From contig NZ_SJPX01000003.1 of the NCBI RefSeq assembly GCF_007860175.1, forward strand, positions 345,388-409,387: DNA of 64,000 nt, in the 5' to 3' direction. This document shows, piece by piece, positions 1 through 10,500 of this stretch (positions are counted from its first letter, which is position 1; every line of letters starts with the position of its first letter). The notes beneath the pieces were generated by a model, which searched no databases, was not told where the DNA came from, and saw only the letters and a program-made list of their open reading frames with translations. Both the position numbers and the translations under genes were made by a program. Origin of the DNA: Rubripirellula reticaptiva. Its GTDB lineage: Bacteria; Planctomycetota; Planctomycetia; Pirellulales; Pirellulaceae.

Positions 1-651
1 ATCGAAATTGCCGGCGGACGCATCTGCGATTCATCCACCCAGCGTGATTCGATCGCACTGAAGCGGCAACTCGCCTACGTCCCCGATGATCCACCGCTGT
101 TTGACGACTTGACCGTCCAGCAACACTTGGATTTTATCGGGCGAATCTACGGCGTCACCGATCATCTTGCGAAAGCCAATTCACTGCTCAGTCAGTTTGA
201 TCTGCAAAACAAGCGGGACGCTGGCGCGACGACTCTCTCGCGAGGCATGCGGCAAAAGTTGGCCGTCGCCTGCGCGTACCTCTACGACCCTAGCGTCCTG
301 TTGCTCGACGAGCCTCTGACTGGCTTGGACCCACCCGGCATCCGAACTCTGTTGCAATCGATTCGCGACCGAGCAGCAAGCGGCGCGACGATCATCATTA
401 GCAGCCACTTGCTGGCCATGATCGAAGACGTCTGCACACATCTGCTAGTGATGCAAAACGGGAAAGCGAAATACTTTGGTGAAAGCGCTGACTTGCGATC
501 GCAATTCCCCGAAGCGGCCACGCTTGAAGCCGCCTACTTTGCCGCCACGTCCGATCACTCATCATACGCTCCGCTGCCTGGACTATCCGCAATCGATCCA
601 TTGAATTCACACCATCAAGTGACCAGTCAATCCACCGGAGTGTATTCGTGA
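1..651 (+). CDS. ABC transporter ATP-binding protein, 5' end outside window
   Basis: The reading frame is open from base 1, so the Walker A part lies upstream of the window. The visible 216 residues contain the ABC signature (LSRGMRQK, about residue 79), Walker B with catalytic Glu (LLLDEP, about 101), a D-loop (GLDPPG) and the H-loop His (SSHLL, about 135). The arrangement fits the ATPase of an ABC-2/exporter type system that hydrolyses ATP on the cytoplasmic face. About 80 residues follow the H-loop and carry no recognised motif. The stop overlaps the GTG start of the membrane protein that follows by four bases (GTGA, 648-651), so the two are probably translated together and form one transporter. 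Substrate cannot be told from the sequence. Confidence 0.93.
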   Translation: MEIAGGRICDSSTQRDSIALKRQLAYVPDDPPLFDDLTVQQHLDFIGRIYGVTDHLAKANSLLSQFDLQNKRDAGATTLSRGMRQKLAVACAYLYDPSVLLLDEPLTGLDPPGIRTLLQSIRDRAASGATIIISSHLLAMIEDVCTHLLVMQNGKAKYFGESADLRSQFPEAATLEAAYFAATSDHSSYAPLPGLSAIDPLNSHHQVTSQSTGVYS

Positions 652-2366
652 GTGGCTGCGAAACCAGCCAAAGTTCGGCGACCGGCAATTGGGACGCATT
701 CGAAATGCATCGCCAGCTCGCAGCATTGCTAGTTGCGAGAGGACGATTTCGGTTTGCACGCACGATCGCTCGAATGCGTTCGCCGCGCCGTATCGTGGCA
801 ACCTCGTTGACCCTGATTTTCTTTTTGGTCTACCTGATTAACGGCATCTTCATTCTTGCAACGCGCCTGCCTGCCGACCCTGAACGACTGCGACTCTGGC
901 TGTCCGGCGGGATGGTCATCTACGCCGTCTATCACGCGGTACGCTGCGCATGGTCGCATCGAACGGCTGATCTAGAAATGAACGATGCGGAAACGTTGTG
1001 GCTCGGCGGCGCACCGATCCATCGCTCCACCCTGGCGATCTATCACGTCAACGGACTCGTGTTCTCGTCGGCGTTAAAGACTGCTCTGCTAGCCGTTGTT
1101 CTGGCCGTCGACGTGAACCACGTCGGCCTGCTTTGCTTGGGCGTTTTCGTATCGCTGCTATTGCTAGAAATTGTGCGATTGACGATTGCCAGATGGGCTT
1201 CGTCGATCGATCGTCCAACCCGCTCGTGCTTTCGATTTGCTGCGACCACGGTTGCCGCAGCGCTTGCCTTGCAGGTGATCGCTCGAGTCATCGCGATGAC
1301 ACCGCCCGGTTCGGGAACGCCCGTCTATCTGATCAACGGTTTTTCAGCTCTCGGACAAACTGCAGCTTCGGATACGATTCAGTGGCTGTCATCCCCTTGG
1401 GTCGCAGCAGCCCATTTAGCCGTGACCGCACACTATACTTTTTTGACAGCTGCCCAGATCGCCGCGTCCGTTGCCGTGCTTCCGCTATCGATTTGGATTC
1501 TGATTCGCATCGACCGCGTCTCGTCGCGACGATCACACGCACTCGAAGTTGAGCGTCTTGAATCTGGCTGCTGCAACCACAATGGGATTGCTGAGTTGAC
1601 CGACAGCAGTGTCGCAAACAGTCTCGCCGACATTCAGCTTCTTCGTCGATTTGGCGTTACGGATATGGTGGCTGTGATGGCCCGTCAATGGGTCAGCGTC
1701 AAGCGTTACCGCAGCACAATCTTGTTCAGCTTTATCGTGCCGACGTTGCTGTGTTTGTCACCACTCGTGACGGGTCGCATCACGGACCAGTGGCTGTTTG
1801 TGGTCGGCGGCATCGCCCTTTGCACCATGTTGCTGGCACCACCGGCATTACGCATCGACTTTCGCCGCGACTTAAAACGCATGTTGTTGCTGCGTTCGTT
1901 GCCCGTCCGTCCGATGTCGATGGTCTTGGGCCAATTGACAATTCCAGTGTTGATCACCTGCTTGTTTCAGTGGACAACGATTGCCGTTGCAGCTGCGGTC
2001 ACAGCACCGGGATGGCCAGCGGTTGCGATGTGGACAGGCATGTTGGCGGCACTTTCGCTGTTCACTTTTGGGGTCGAGAACGCACTGTTCCTGGCCTTTC
2101 CCCATCACGAGAACGCTCAAGGCGTCGCGATGATGGTGCGTGCAAAACTAACATTTCTGGGCAAGGCTGCCGTTCTGCTAGCCGCACTCGCGTTGCTGGC
2201 GGCGTGGGCAACTTGGTGCAAGAGTTTCCTACCACCCGAAATCGCAACCACGTTGATGGTGACTGGTGCGGTTGCAGTCACATGGGCATTGGCGGCAATC
2301 TCAGTCTTTCTGGCAACATGGTGCTGGGGACGGTTTGATCTGTCCCTGGATGTGCCGCCCGCGTAA
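648..2366 (+). CDS. Polytopic ABC exporter permease-like membrane protein
   Basis: A 572-residue protein with about ten to twelve hydrophobic segments spread along its length (first near residues 48-70) separated by short charged loops, and no enzymatic motif. The GTG start overlaps the stop of the upstream ABC ATPase by four bases, which supports the role of transmembrane partner of that ATPase in the cytoplasmic membrane. Size and hydropathy resemble the large putative ABC exporter permeases of planctomycetes rather than the usual 250-residue ABC-2 permease. A central hydrophilic stretch with several Arg (about residues 285-330) is probably cytoplasmic. Substrate unknown. The next gene is on the opposite strand and ends 44 bases away. 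Confidence 0.8.
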   Translation: MSGCETSQSSATGNWDAFEMHRQLAALLVARGRFRFARTIARMRSPRRIVATSLTLIFFLVYLINGIFILATRLPADPERLRLWLSGGMVIYAVYHAVRCAWSHRTADLEMNDAETLWLGGAPIHRSTLAIYHVNGLVFSSALKTALLAVVLAVDVNHVGLLCLGVFVSLLLLEIVRLTIARWASSIDRPTRSCFRFAATTVAAALALQVIARVIAMTPPGSGTPVYLINGFSALGQTAASDTIQWLSSPWVAAAHLAVTAHYTFLTAAQIAASVAVLPLSIWILIRIDRVSSRRSHALEVERLESGCCNHNGIAELTDSSVANSLADIQLLRRFGVTDMVAVMARQWVSVKRYRSTILFSFIVPTLLCLSPLVTGRITDQWLFVVGGIALCTMLLAPPALRIDFRRDLKRMLLLRSLPVRPMSMVLGQLTIPVLITCLFQWTTIAVAAAVTAPGWPAVAMWTGMLAALSLFTFGVENALFLAFPHHENAQGVAMMVRAKLTFLGKAAVLLAALALLAAWATWCKSFLPPEIATTLMVTGAVAVTWALAAISVFLATWCWGRFDLSLDVPPA

Positions 2367-2410
2367 CTCGTCCGCTCGATTCCTACGCACAGTGCGGTCA
2401 AGAGGCAAAA

Positions 2411-3685
2411 CTAATTCGCAGCTCGATACTCGCCAGACGATTGATCCGCCAGAGCCTTCAAGAAACTCTCCGTTCCGCCCGTCACCGCGATTCCGATCGT
2501 GTTGAAATTGACGTGACGAAAACGATTGCGATGCATGATGTCATCAACAATCATGGCCGGCGCCAAAATCTTACCTGCCGTTGGCCTGCCATCCGACAGC
2601 AGAAACACGACCTCAAGTTGCTCGTCAAATTCAAGTGATTCACGAAGCGCACCGTACGTGTTTGTTCGATCGCCGTATCCCAGCCGATCAATAAACGTGA
2701 GCGCTTCTAGCTTGTTCGCCTCCGTCGCGGGCAAGAGTTTGTCTTGCCACTGCCTGACGGACGATTCAAAAAACGTGATTCCAAATTCAACATCGGACGG
2801 CAATCCACGAATCACGCGACTGAGTTCTAACTTGGCCCGATCAAGCCGTGTCATTCCCCTATCGTAATCCTTCATGCTGCCGGAACGATCGATCACGAAC
2901 ATCATTCGCTTAGCGTGAATATCGATGTCGTAATACTTTTGTGGCTTGCCAAATCGAATGCGTCCGTCGGACTGTGAGTTAAAACTTGCGTTCTGCAACA
3001 CGATCTTTGGCTTGCGAGATGCCACCCATCGATCGTATCGTTTTGTGTCACCCAAGAAATGAGCATCCGTGACACTGTGCAGCAGCTTTTCAACTTCGAA
3101 TTGAAGTTGCCCTTCTAGCTTAGGCTCGATTTCGCCGAGAAACTCAACGGCGTCAGGGTGCTCCATCGCGGCGATCGAACGCAGCAAATTGTATCGAAAC
3201 CCGTAGCTCGTTTCGAACTCATCTCGGTCAATCTGCTGCTTAAGAAACTCAATGGCACCGTATCGCTTGTTCTGGCCAAGGATGTCGGCCGCGACCATTG
3301 CAATCCCGACATGATCGTCGCTCAACAACTCGACTAGAAACGTCTCGCTGTCAGTGTTGTCGATCGCCCCGATCAGGTTGATCAAACGAACCGTGGTCGG
3401 ACGCACCAATTCCTTCGCCGAAATTTCATCGGCATGCTTCCTTGCCGCCTCGATCATCGACGGCAACACGGCGCGTCGGTATTCCGGGTTGGCGGCCAGA
3501 TGATTTAGTGCCCGCAGCCGAACTTGCTCGCTTCGCCCAGTTAGCTGCCGAAACAGCACACGATCCTCGCCAGAGTCCTCGCCCCCGCGAGCAGAGCCAA
3601 AATGCAGCAAGGCTGCGATCGACGCCAACACGATTACCCAGCGACAACCGCAACACGTCTTCGACGGCTTGAAAAATGGAATCAC
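2411..3685 (-). CDS. Secreted or membrane-anchored VWA protein with HEAT-like repeats
   Basis: A 424-residue protein. A hydrophobic N-terminal segment (about residues 16-33) can act as signal or anchor. Residues 45-215 are helical and alanine/leucine rich in the manner of HEAT repeats (units of about 35 residues with phrases such as LLSDDHVGIAMVAADILG). A von Willebrand factor A domain follows, with a complete MIDAS start DRSGS (D266-S270), the later Thr in GDRTNTYGA and the Asp in LLSDGRPT. VWA domains bind protein ligands through a divalent metal; here probably outside the cytoplasm. No partner gene is adjacent; the gene converges with the ABC operon. Function beyond metal-dependent protein binding is not known. 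Confidence 0.82.
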   Translation of the reverse strand: MIPFFKPSKTCCGCRWVIVLASIAALLHFGSARGGEDSGEDRVLFRQLTGRSEQVRLRALNHLAANPEYRRAVLPSMIEAARKHADEISAKELVRPTTVRLINLIGAIDNTDSETFLVELLSDDHVGIAMVAADILGQNKRYGAIEFLKQQIDRDEFETSYGFRYNLLRSIAAMEHPDAVEFLGEIEPKLEGQLQFEVEKLLHSVTDAHFLGDTKRYDRWVASRKPKIVLQNASFNSQSDGRIRFGKPQKYYDIDIHAKRMMFVIDRSGSMKDYDRGMTRLDRAKLELSRVIRGLPSDVEFGITFFESSVRQWQDKLLPATEANKLEALTFIDRLGYGDRTNTYGALRESLEFDEQLEVVFLLSDGRPTAGKILAPAMIVDDIMHRNRFRHVNFNTIGIAVTGGTESFLKALADQSSGEYRAAN

Positions 3686-3794
3686 CCTTGGTCATCCCCG
3701 TGCACGAGACCGTTTACTCACCGACAACAATCTTAGCGGCAAGCGATCTTTCTTCAAAACGGATTTGCCGCCCTGAAACTTTGTGCCTTGAAGA

Positions 3795-5039
3795 TCAGGC
3801 GCTGGCCTGCATCTTTGCTCGCTTGATAGATGCGTCAAGGTCGTCGAACATGTTGCCGGCGTTTTCGTGAAAAACTCGGCCGATCAGCAAATCGGTCACG
3901 TTACCGCGATGCTCGGGGTGCTCTTTCATGAACCTCCCAATGCTGAAATCCTTTTCGTAGAACGCGTGAACGAGCTTTCGCACCCACTTTGCGCCTTCGC
4001 GGAAAGAATCATTCCAGTGACCGAGCTGGTTTCCACTGAGATCATTCTGGGCAAATCCGTCAACGATCGCCTCACCGGCCAAGATCCCCATCTCCAGAGC
4101 AAAGTAGACGCCCGATGAATAGACGGGATCGATGAAACCGAACGCATCACCAACCAACACCCAGCCATCACCGGCGCTCTGCGTGGTCATGTAAGAAAAC
4201 TCTTTAGCGGTTCGAACATCTCCTAGTGCGGTGGCATTTTCGAGTCTTGGCTTCAGACCGGGACAGCCAGCGAGCTCTTCTTGATAGACCTGTTCGGGCT
4301 TTCCACGGCCTTTCAGCAAATATTCATTGTCTGCGACGCAGCCGATGCTAGTCACGCCACGTGACATCGGGATAAACCAAAACCACGCTTCGCGATTTTC
4401 AGTTTGCATGATGATCGTAGCTCCCTCGTTATCGCCGTCCCCCCGAACGGCGCCGCGATAGTAAGTCCAGATCGCCGCTTTCTTCAGATCTTGATTGACC
4501 TCTTTAAGCCCTTTCTTGTTCGCGATGAACGATTGCTGCCCCGTACCGTCAACAACAACTTTGCAAGCAATCTCGTGATTCGCTCCCGTATGATCCCGCA
4601 GCACCACTCCCACGGCGCGATCCGACTCGTCAAACTTGACGTCAATCAATCGGGTCCGGTCAAAACAGTCGGCGCCCAATTCGGCCGCACGGTCGAACAA
4701 CATTTTGTCGAACTCGCTACGATCGACCTGCCACGTAGTGCTGCATTCGCGGTCGTCGTGCTGACGGAAGAAAAAGGGCTCGGATTCGCGGCCGTCGGAC
4801 GTCACAAATTGAACGCTTTTTTTGACCTGCCATCCAGATGACCGGATTCGGTCGGTTAGTCCGAGCCGTTCCAAAGGCCAATAGGTTTCTGGCATCAGCG
4901 ATTCGCCGACGTGGAACCGCGGCATCGCGTCTCGTTCGACTAGCAACGTATCCAGTCCACCGGCTGCGACTGTCGCTGCTGCTGCCCCCCCAGCCGGTCC
5001 GCCACCAATGACAACAACGTCGTAATTCTCTTTCATCAA
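3795..5039 (-). CDS. FAD-dependent oxidoreductase, flavin halogenase/geranylgeranyl reductase superfamily
   Basis: A 414-residue flavoprotein with an N-terminal Rossmann fold (VVIGGGPAGGAAA, residues 9-21), a second FAD contact GDAFGFIDPVYSSG (297-310), and the family phrase RFHVGESLMP (41-50). WFWFIP at 220-225 fits the WxWxIP signature of flavin-dependent halogenases, and a Lys pair (K73/K74) sits where halogenases carry their catalytic Lys, although I cannot align it exactly. Related enzymes include tryptophan/phenol halogenases and geranylgeranyl reductases, and many family members do neither. It stands alone, with about 100-220 bases on either side. I am sure of a flavin-dependent monooxygenase/halogenase-like fold; halogenation is only a possibility. 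Confidence 0.85.
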   Translation of the reverse strand: MMKENYDVVVIGGGPAGGAAAATVAAGGLDTLLVERDAMPRFHVGESLMPETYWPLERLGLTDRIRSSGWQVKKSVQFVTSDGRESEPFFFRQHDDRECSTTWQVDRSEFDKMLFDRAAELGADCFDRTRLIDVKFDESDRAVGVVLRDHTGANHEIACKVVVDGTGQQSFIANKKGLKEVNQDLKKAAIWTYYRGAVRGDGDNEGATIIMQTENREAWFWFIPMSRGVTSIGCVADNEYLLKGRGKPEQVYQEELAGCPGLKPRLENATALGDVRTAKEFSYMTTQSAGDGWVLVGDAFGFIDPVYSSGVYFALEMGILAGEAIVDGFAQNDLSGNQLGHWNDSFREGAKWVRKLVHAFYEKDFSIGRFMKEHPEHRGNVTDLLIGRVFHENAGNMFDDLDASIKRAKMQASA

Positions 5040-5263
5040 CCGTCTGACCTTTTACTTGTGGATCAACAAGCTTACATCGGAATTTCACTATTGTACCTAG
5101 CCGGAAAGCCCGGAGAACGCGACGTTCTTCAACACCTGCGTGCAGACTAATTTGCGTGACCACTGGAAAACGTCACCGCGTTGTAAAACCGCGAAAAATC
5201 CCGCTATATAACCTGGCACAGCCTCTCGCTGCGCCGAGCGAAAGGCCAAAATTGGAGCTAAGA

Positions 5264-7417
5264 TCAATCGACGGGGAAACCGCGTTTACGCAGCAAGGCA
5301 CCGGTATCGACATCTCGACCGCGAAACTTGCGAAACCCATCCGCTGGATCGATGGTGTCGCCAACGCTCATCACGTTCTCGTACAGACTCTTGGCGACTT
5401 CTTTGTCATAGAAGCTGCCCGCTTCCTTGAAACGCTCTGCCGCATCGGCGGTCAACGCATCGGACCACAGATAGCTGTAATAGCCAGCCGAGTACGCGTC
5501 GCTGCTGAAAATGTGCGCAAATTGCGGCGTTCGGTGTCGCATCGGAATCTCACTGGGCATTCCAATCGCGGCTAGAGTTTCGCGTTCGAACTTGTCCGGG
5601 TCGATATCCGCATCACCAGCCAAGTGCAGCTTCATATCGATCAGTGCGCTCGCCAGATACTCGACTGTGTCAAAGCCCTTGTTGAATGTCGACGCATTCT
5701 TAATTTTGTCGATCAGTACTTGGGGCAAAGCTTCACCGGTTTCGAAGTGAACCGCAAACTGATTCAGAACTTCGGGTGTGTCAAGCCAGTGCTCATTGAC
5801 TTGCGACGGAAATTCGACGTAGTCACGGGCAACGTTGGTGCCCGCTTGCGAACGATATTTCACGTCCGAAAGCAGACTGTGAAGGGCGTGCCCAAATTCG
5901 TGGAACAGTGTTACCGCATCATCCCACGAGATCAAAGTCGGTCCGTCGCCTGACTTCACGAAGTTCGAGTTGTTGGAAACAATCGGACGAATCTCGTCGC
6001 CCAAATGCTGTTGTTCCCGATAGTCCGTCATCCAAGCGCCGCTACGTTTGCCTTCGCGTGCGAATGGATCCAAGTACCACAGGCCCGCGAACGAGCCATC
6101 CGCTTTACTGACTTCCCAAACTGTAACGTCTGGATGAAAGACGGGGACGCCACTGATTTTTTTGAACGTCAGTCCATACAGCTGTTCGGCTGACCACATC
6201 ATCGCTTCGCGAAGTTTGTCCAACTGCATGTAGGGCGTGACTTCGTTCAGATCGAGATCGTATTTGTCCTTGCGAACTTTCTCGGCATAGTAACGATAAT
6301 CCCATGGCTCGATTTTCAGGTTCGCGTTCTCGCTATCGGCGATCGCCTGCATGTCGACGACCTCTTCTTTGACGCGTGCGACAGCTTTCGGCCAAACCTT
6401 CATCATCAGATCCATCGCCGCCTGCGGATCCTTTGCCATCGTCGGCTCCATCCGCCAATGGGCATGCGTGGGGTAACCGAGTAGCTTTGCCCGCGCGGCA
6501 CGAAGTTTCAAGATCTCAGAAATGATCGCGTTATTGTCGTGTTCATCGCCGTTGTCACCGCGGCTGTAATAATTTCGCCAAACGCCTTCGCGCAGCGACC
6601 GGTCGTCAGCGTAGGTTAGCACCGGGTCCATCGACGACCGAGTGTTTGTGACTGCCCATTTGCCACCACTATTGCCACGCTCTTCGGCAGCAGACTTCAT
6701 CGCGTCGACAACAGAATCGGGCAATCCAGCTAGTTTGGACTCGTCATCGATCCACGTGACGAATCCCTTTTCGTCTTCCAGCACGTTCTGGCTGAAATCG
6801 GTGAACAGGCGAGCCAGACGCGTGTTAATTTGCGATAGTTTGGCTTTCTGGGCATCGTCCAGACGTGCCCCTTTGCGGATGAAAGTCTTGTACAAATCGT
6901 CAACAATGCGTCGTTGTGCCAGATCAAAGGTACCGTCGGTCATCGCATCGCTTTGGTAGACCGCAGCGATACGATCAAATAGCGACTTGTTTTGGTAGAT
7001 GCTGTCTTCGTGTTCCGACAGTTTCGGCATCACATTCTTTTCTATGTCGGGAATCGGCCCCACATTTAGGTTAGAGGAATGCACGCCGAAGATCGCTTCG
7101 AGCCGTCGTAAATCTTCGCCCGAGTTCTGCAGCGATAACACCGTGTTTTCAAAGGTCGGTGGCTCGGTGCTATTTGCAATCTCATCCAATTCGTCGCTTG
7201 CCCGTTTGATCGCAATTTCGAAAGCGGGTGAGAACTCTTCGGTACGAACAAGCGTCCATGGTGGAACGCCACCGTAGGGTCCGGTCCATGGTTTCAAGAG
7301 AGGTGAATTGAGATCCATCTTGGCAGTTTCTCCTGAAGCGGCGGTTGGGTCGTCGCCAAAAGTAAAGCTTGAATTGAGCAGGGCGAGCAAAAGCGTCGCG
7401 GATAGCAAGCGTAACAT
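5264..7417 (-). CDS. M3 family zinc metallopeptidase (oligopeptidase A / peptidyl-dipeptidase Dcp type)
   Basis: A thimet-like oligopeptidase that cleaves short peptides. The active site HEFGH (about residues 505-509 from the chosen start, in TLFHEFGHALHSL) is followed about 26-30 residues later by the Glu in DYVEFPSQVNEHW, the third zinc ligand. Length, about 717 residues, is normal for the family. The frame is open upstream to 7519, but the ATG at 7417 gives a clear signal peptide (MLRLLSATLLLALLNSSF, then GDDPTAASGE), so I prefer it and predict an exported enzyme, unlike E. coli OpdA. It is monocistronic and lies back to back with the end of the large surface-protein gene, 160 bases away. 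Confidence 0.93.
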   Translation of the reverse strand: MLRLLSATLLLALLNSSFTFGDDPTAASGETAKMDLNSPLLKPWTGPYGGVPPWTLVRTEEFSPAFEIAIKRASDELDEIANSTEPPTFENTVLSLQNSGEDLRRLEAIFGVHSSNLNVGPIPDIEKNVMPKLSEHEDSIYQNKSLFDRIAAVYQSDAMTDGTFDLAQRRIVDDLYKTFIRKGARLDDAQKAKLSQINTRLARLFTDFSQNVLEDEKGFVTWIDDESKLAGLPDSVVDAMKSAAEERGNSGGKWAVTNTRSSMDPVLTYADDRSLREGVWRNYYSRGDNGDEHDNNAIISEILKLRAARAKLLGYPTHAHWRMEPTMAKDPQAAMDLMMKVWPKAVARVKEEVVDMQAIADSENANLKIEPWDYRYYAEKVRKDKYDLDLNEVTPYMQLDKLREAMMWSAEQLYGLTFKKISGVPVFHPDVTVWEVSKADGSFAGLWYLDPFAREGKRSGAWMTDYREQQHLGDEIRPIVSNNSNFVKSGDGPTLISWDDAVTLFHEFGHALHSLLSDVKYRSQAGTNVARDYVEFPSQVNEHWLDTPEVLNQFAVHFETGEALPQVLIDKIKNASTFNKGFDTVEYLASALIDMKLHLAGDADIDPDKFERETLAAIGMPSEIPMRHRTPQFAHIFSSDAYSAGYYSYLWSDALTADAAERFKEAGSFYDKEVAKSLYENVMSVGDTIDPADGFRKFRGRDVDTGALLRKRGFPVD

Positions 7418-7576
7418 CACGGCGTCAGCGTCCTGGGAACGTGTAAAGTCTGAGGCAAACAGATCGAAGTTTAACACGGAATCTCGCCAACCCGGGAACC
7501 GACAAAAAAATGCATCCACCAGGAAGGGGCAGGCGGTGGCAACGCTGTCGCCGCCGCTACCAACTGATGCCGGCGG

Positions 7577-10500
7577 CTAGAACAGCAGCGTCAAGGCTTC
7601 TTCTCGTTGGTCGTAGCCAAAATCGAACGAATCCGATTGCGAAAGTTGACCGATTGCAACGTCAAAACGGAGGGCTTGCTCGGTTTCACTAACGGATTCT
7701 GACTCACCCCCAGCTCCTCGCCGACGCGCCAGTTCGTTGATCACCTGCAGAGCGTCTAACGCCGTAACCTCGGTGTCGCCGCCGACGTCCAAATCGAGCC
7801 CCGCACGTTGTGCTTCGTCAGCGATCGTTGACTGGTTGCCAAAGCGTCCCAAGAAATTGATCACCAGCAAAGCATCCAGCGCCGAGACTTGACCATCTTT
7901 GTTGACATCCGCCGAGAGCGCCGAGTTTTGCAGGCTGACGCTGCGAGCAGAACAAGCAGCATCAACACCGCTGCATGCTTCCGCTTCGGGATCAAACAAC
8001 GAAATCGTGATCGTGGCAATGGCGGTCAACTGACCAAACGCACTGCCCAAATTTTCACCGGTCGGCAATCCAGTACCAATGAAGTTGTCGAGTCCTGTGT
8101 GTTTGCGAATCACGCCGTTCTCAACGGTTCCAACACCGCCTTCGGTCGAGAATGCAGCGCCACTTGCATCGTTAGCTTCCGTTCCGGCATCCAAAATGTC
8201 ACGTCCATAAATCGTGATCCGGCGAGCTCCCTTGAAGTTTCCCAAGCGATCGAAAAGTTCATAAGCCTGGGAATTCAGATTTGCGATGAACGCATCGTTC
8301 GAAGGGATCACCATGCTGGCGAAACTGAAGAAACGGTTATCCGCCGTGTTGGCGATCTCAATGACTTGGCCTGCCGTTTCGCCCGGTTCAAATACGGGTG
8401 CACCGGCAAATCCATCGGGCGCCGTGATGAGTGAATCCGTGCCGTTTGATTCGGCGGCGAAGCGAGCGACCAGTTCGCTAGCGTCGCCCTCTTCGGCAAG
8501 CAATTCTAAACCACCAAATTCGGATGCTGACGCCCCGCCACGTGCGACTTCGAATTGACCGTCGTGAAAACCGACCCAAAACGGAGTCCCCGCCAAGCCG
8601 CCAGCTTCGGTAAGCGATTCGACATCCACTTGCAACCGGATTCCGACGTCCACGTTGACCACGCCGGCGACATCCAAGCTGCTTCCTTGGCCGAGCGTGT
8701 CGCGCACCGCATCGTTCGCCAAACTGACCCGATAGGTTCCGTTATTTCGAGCGGTGAACTGATCGTCGCTGGTCGCTAATTGATAGGTCGCAACGACCGA
8801 TCTTGGCGAGGTACCCTCCGCGGCATCCACCACCACGTTGGTCACTCGCAGCGTCGAACCGCCGGGACCAACGATGTTTAGATCCGACGGATCAATCGAT
8901 GTGATGTCGACTCCGGCCGGATCATTGAAAGTAATTTTAACTTCGTGTTCGGCAGCGCCCGCGACCGTGATCGGCTGGGCCGAAAGGAACGTCGTCGGGC
9001 CCAAGTCGTCCTCTGGGATAACCGTTTCGCCAGCCAATCCAATCGTGATTCGGGCGAGCGGTGTCTGACCGATGAACGCAGCGGCAAGGTCACTGCCGGT
9101 TGGCAATCCCGTTTCAATGAATTCATCCAAACCTGAGTGTCTGCGAATCACGCCATTTTCATCGACTCCGTTGCCTCCCTCGGCCGAGAACGCCGCACCA
9201 CTGCCAACCCCGTTGACTTCCGTCCCAGCGTCCCAAATGTCTCGACCATAAATCGTGATGGTTTTCGGCCCATTGAAGAAGCCGTTACTGTCGAATAACT
9301 CATAGGCGCGAGCATTGAAGTTTGCGATGAAAGCGTCGTTAGACGGAATCACCATGCTGGCAAAGCTAAAGAAGCGATTCGCGTTTGTGTTCTGCACATC
9401 TAGGATCAACGACGCAGTTTCGCCAGGCTCGAAAACAGGAGCTCCCGCGAACCCGCCGGGCGCGGTGACGACTGCTGCGAAACCATTAGACTCTGTAGCG
9501 AATCTCGCGTCTAAGCCTGACACGTCGCCTTCTTCGGCAAGAGCCTCAAGCCCGCCGAATCCGATTGCCGATTCGCCTGCGGCGGCGATCGAGAAGTTTC
9601 CTTCGTGAACGGCGATCCAAAAAGGTGTTTGGGCAAGTCCGCCGTCGATCGACAAATTCTCAATGGTGACATTCAACTGCACCGCCACGTGGATTTCGAA
9701 TGACCCCAGCGACGCCAAACCAATTTCATTGCCAAGCTTATCGCCAACCTCGCCAGCGACCGAGTTGATGATGTACAGACCGTTGTCGAGTGTATTGAAG
9801 GGGTCGCCATCGACAGGTGCGACTTGATAGGTAGCGGTCACGCTGCGCCGATCGACGGTGCCGTCGGCATCCGCTGTGACGCCGACGATTTGCAACTGTT
9901 TCCCAGTGCTGCTGATGATGCGAATGTCAGACGTATCAATGCTGGTAATATCAACCCCCGAAGGATCGCTATAGGTAACACGGACCTCATGGGTCGTTTG
10001 GCCGACAATGGTGACTCCGGTCACATCCGTCGTGGCAATCGGTCCCAAGTGATCGATCGGATCGGCAGGTAGATCCGCCAGACTAATCGTGAAGCGTCCG
10101 ACCGGCGTCCGATTTTCAAATGCGCGAGTCAAATTTCCGCCAGTCGGCAGCTCGGTGCCGACAAAATCATTCAGGCCGCGGTGCCGACCAACCACGCCAT
10201 TCTCATCCGTCGCAGTTCCGCCTTCGGTGCTGAACGCAGCGTCACCGATCGGGTCATTTTCTTCGGTTCCGGCATCCCAAACATCTTGACCGTAGATCGT
10301 GATCGTGCGAGCACCTGTGAAATTACCGAATCGATCGAACAGTTCGTACGAGCGTGGATCCAAGTTTGCGATGAACGCATCGTTCGATGGAATCACCATG
10401 CTCGCGAAACTGAAAAACCGATTGCTGAACGCATCAAATACGTTCAAGGTCTGACTGACCGTTTCGCTAGGCTCGAAAACGGGTGCGTCGGGAAAACCGT

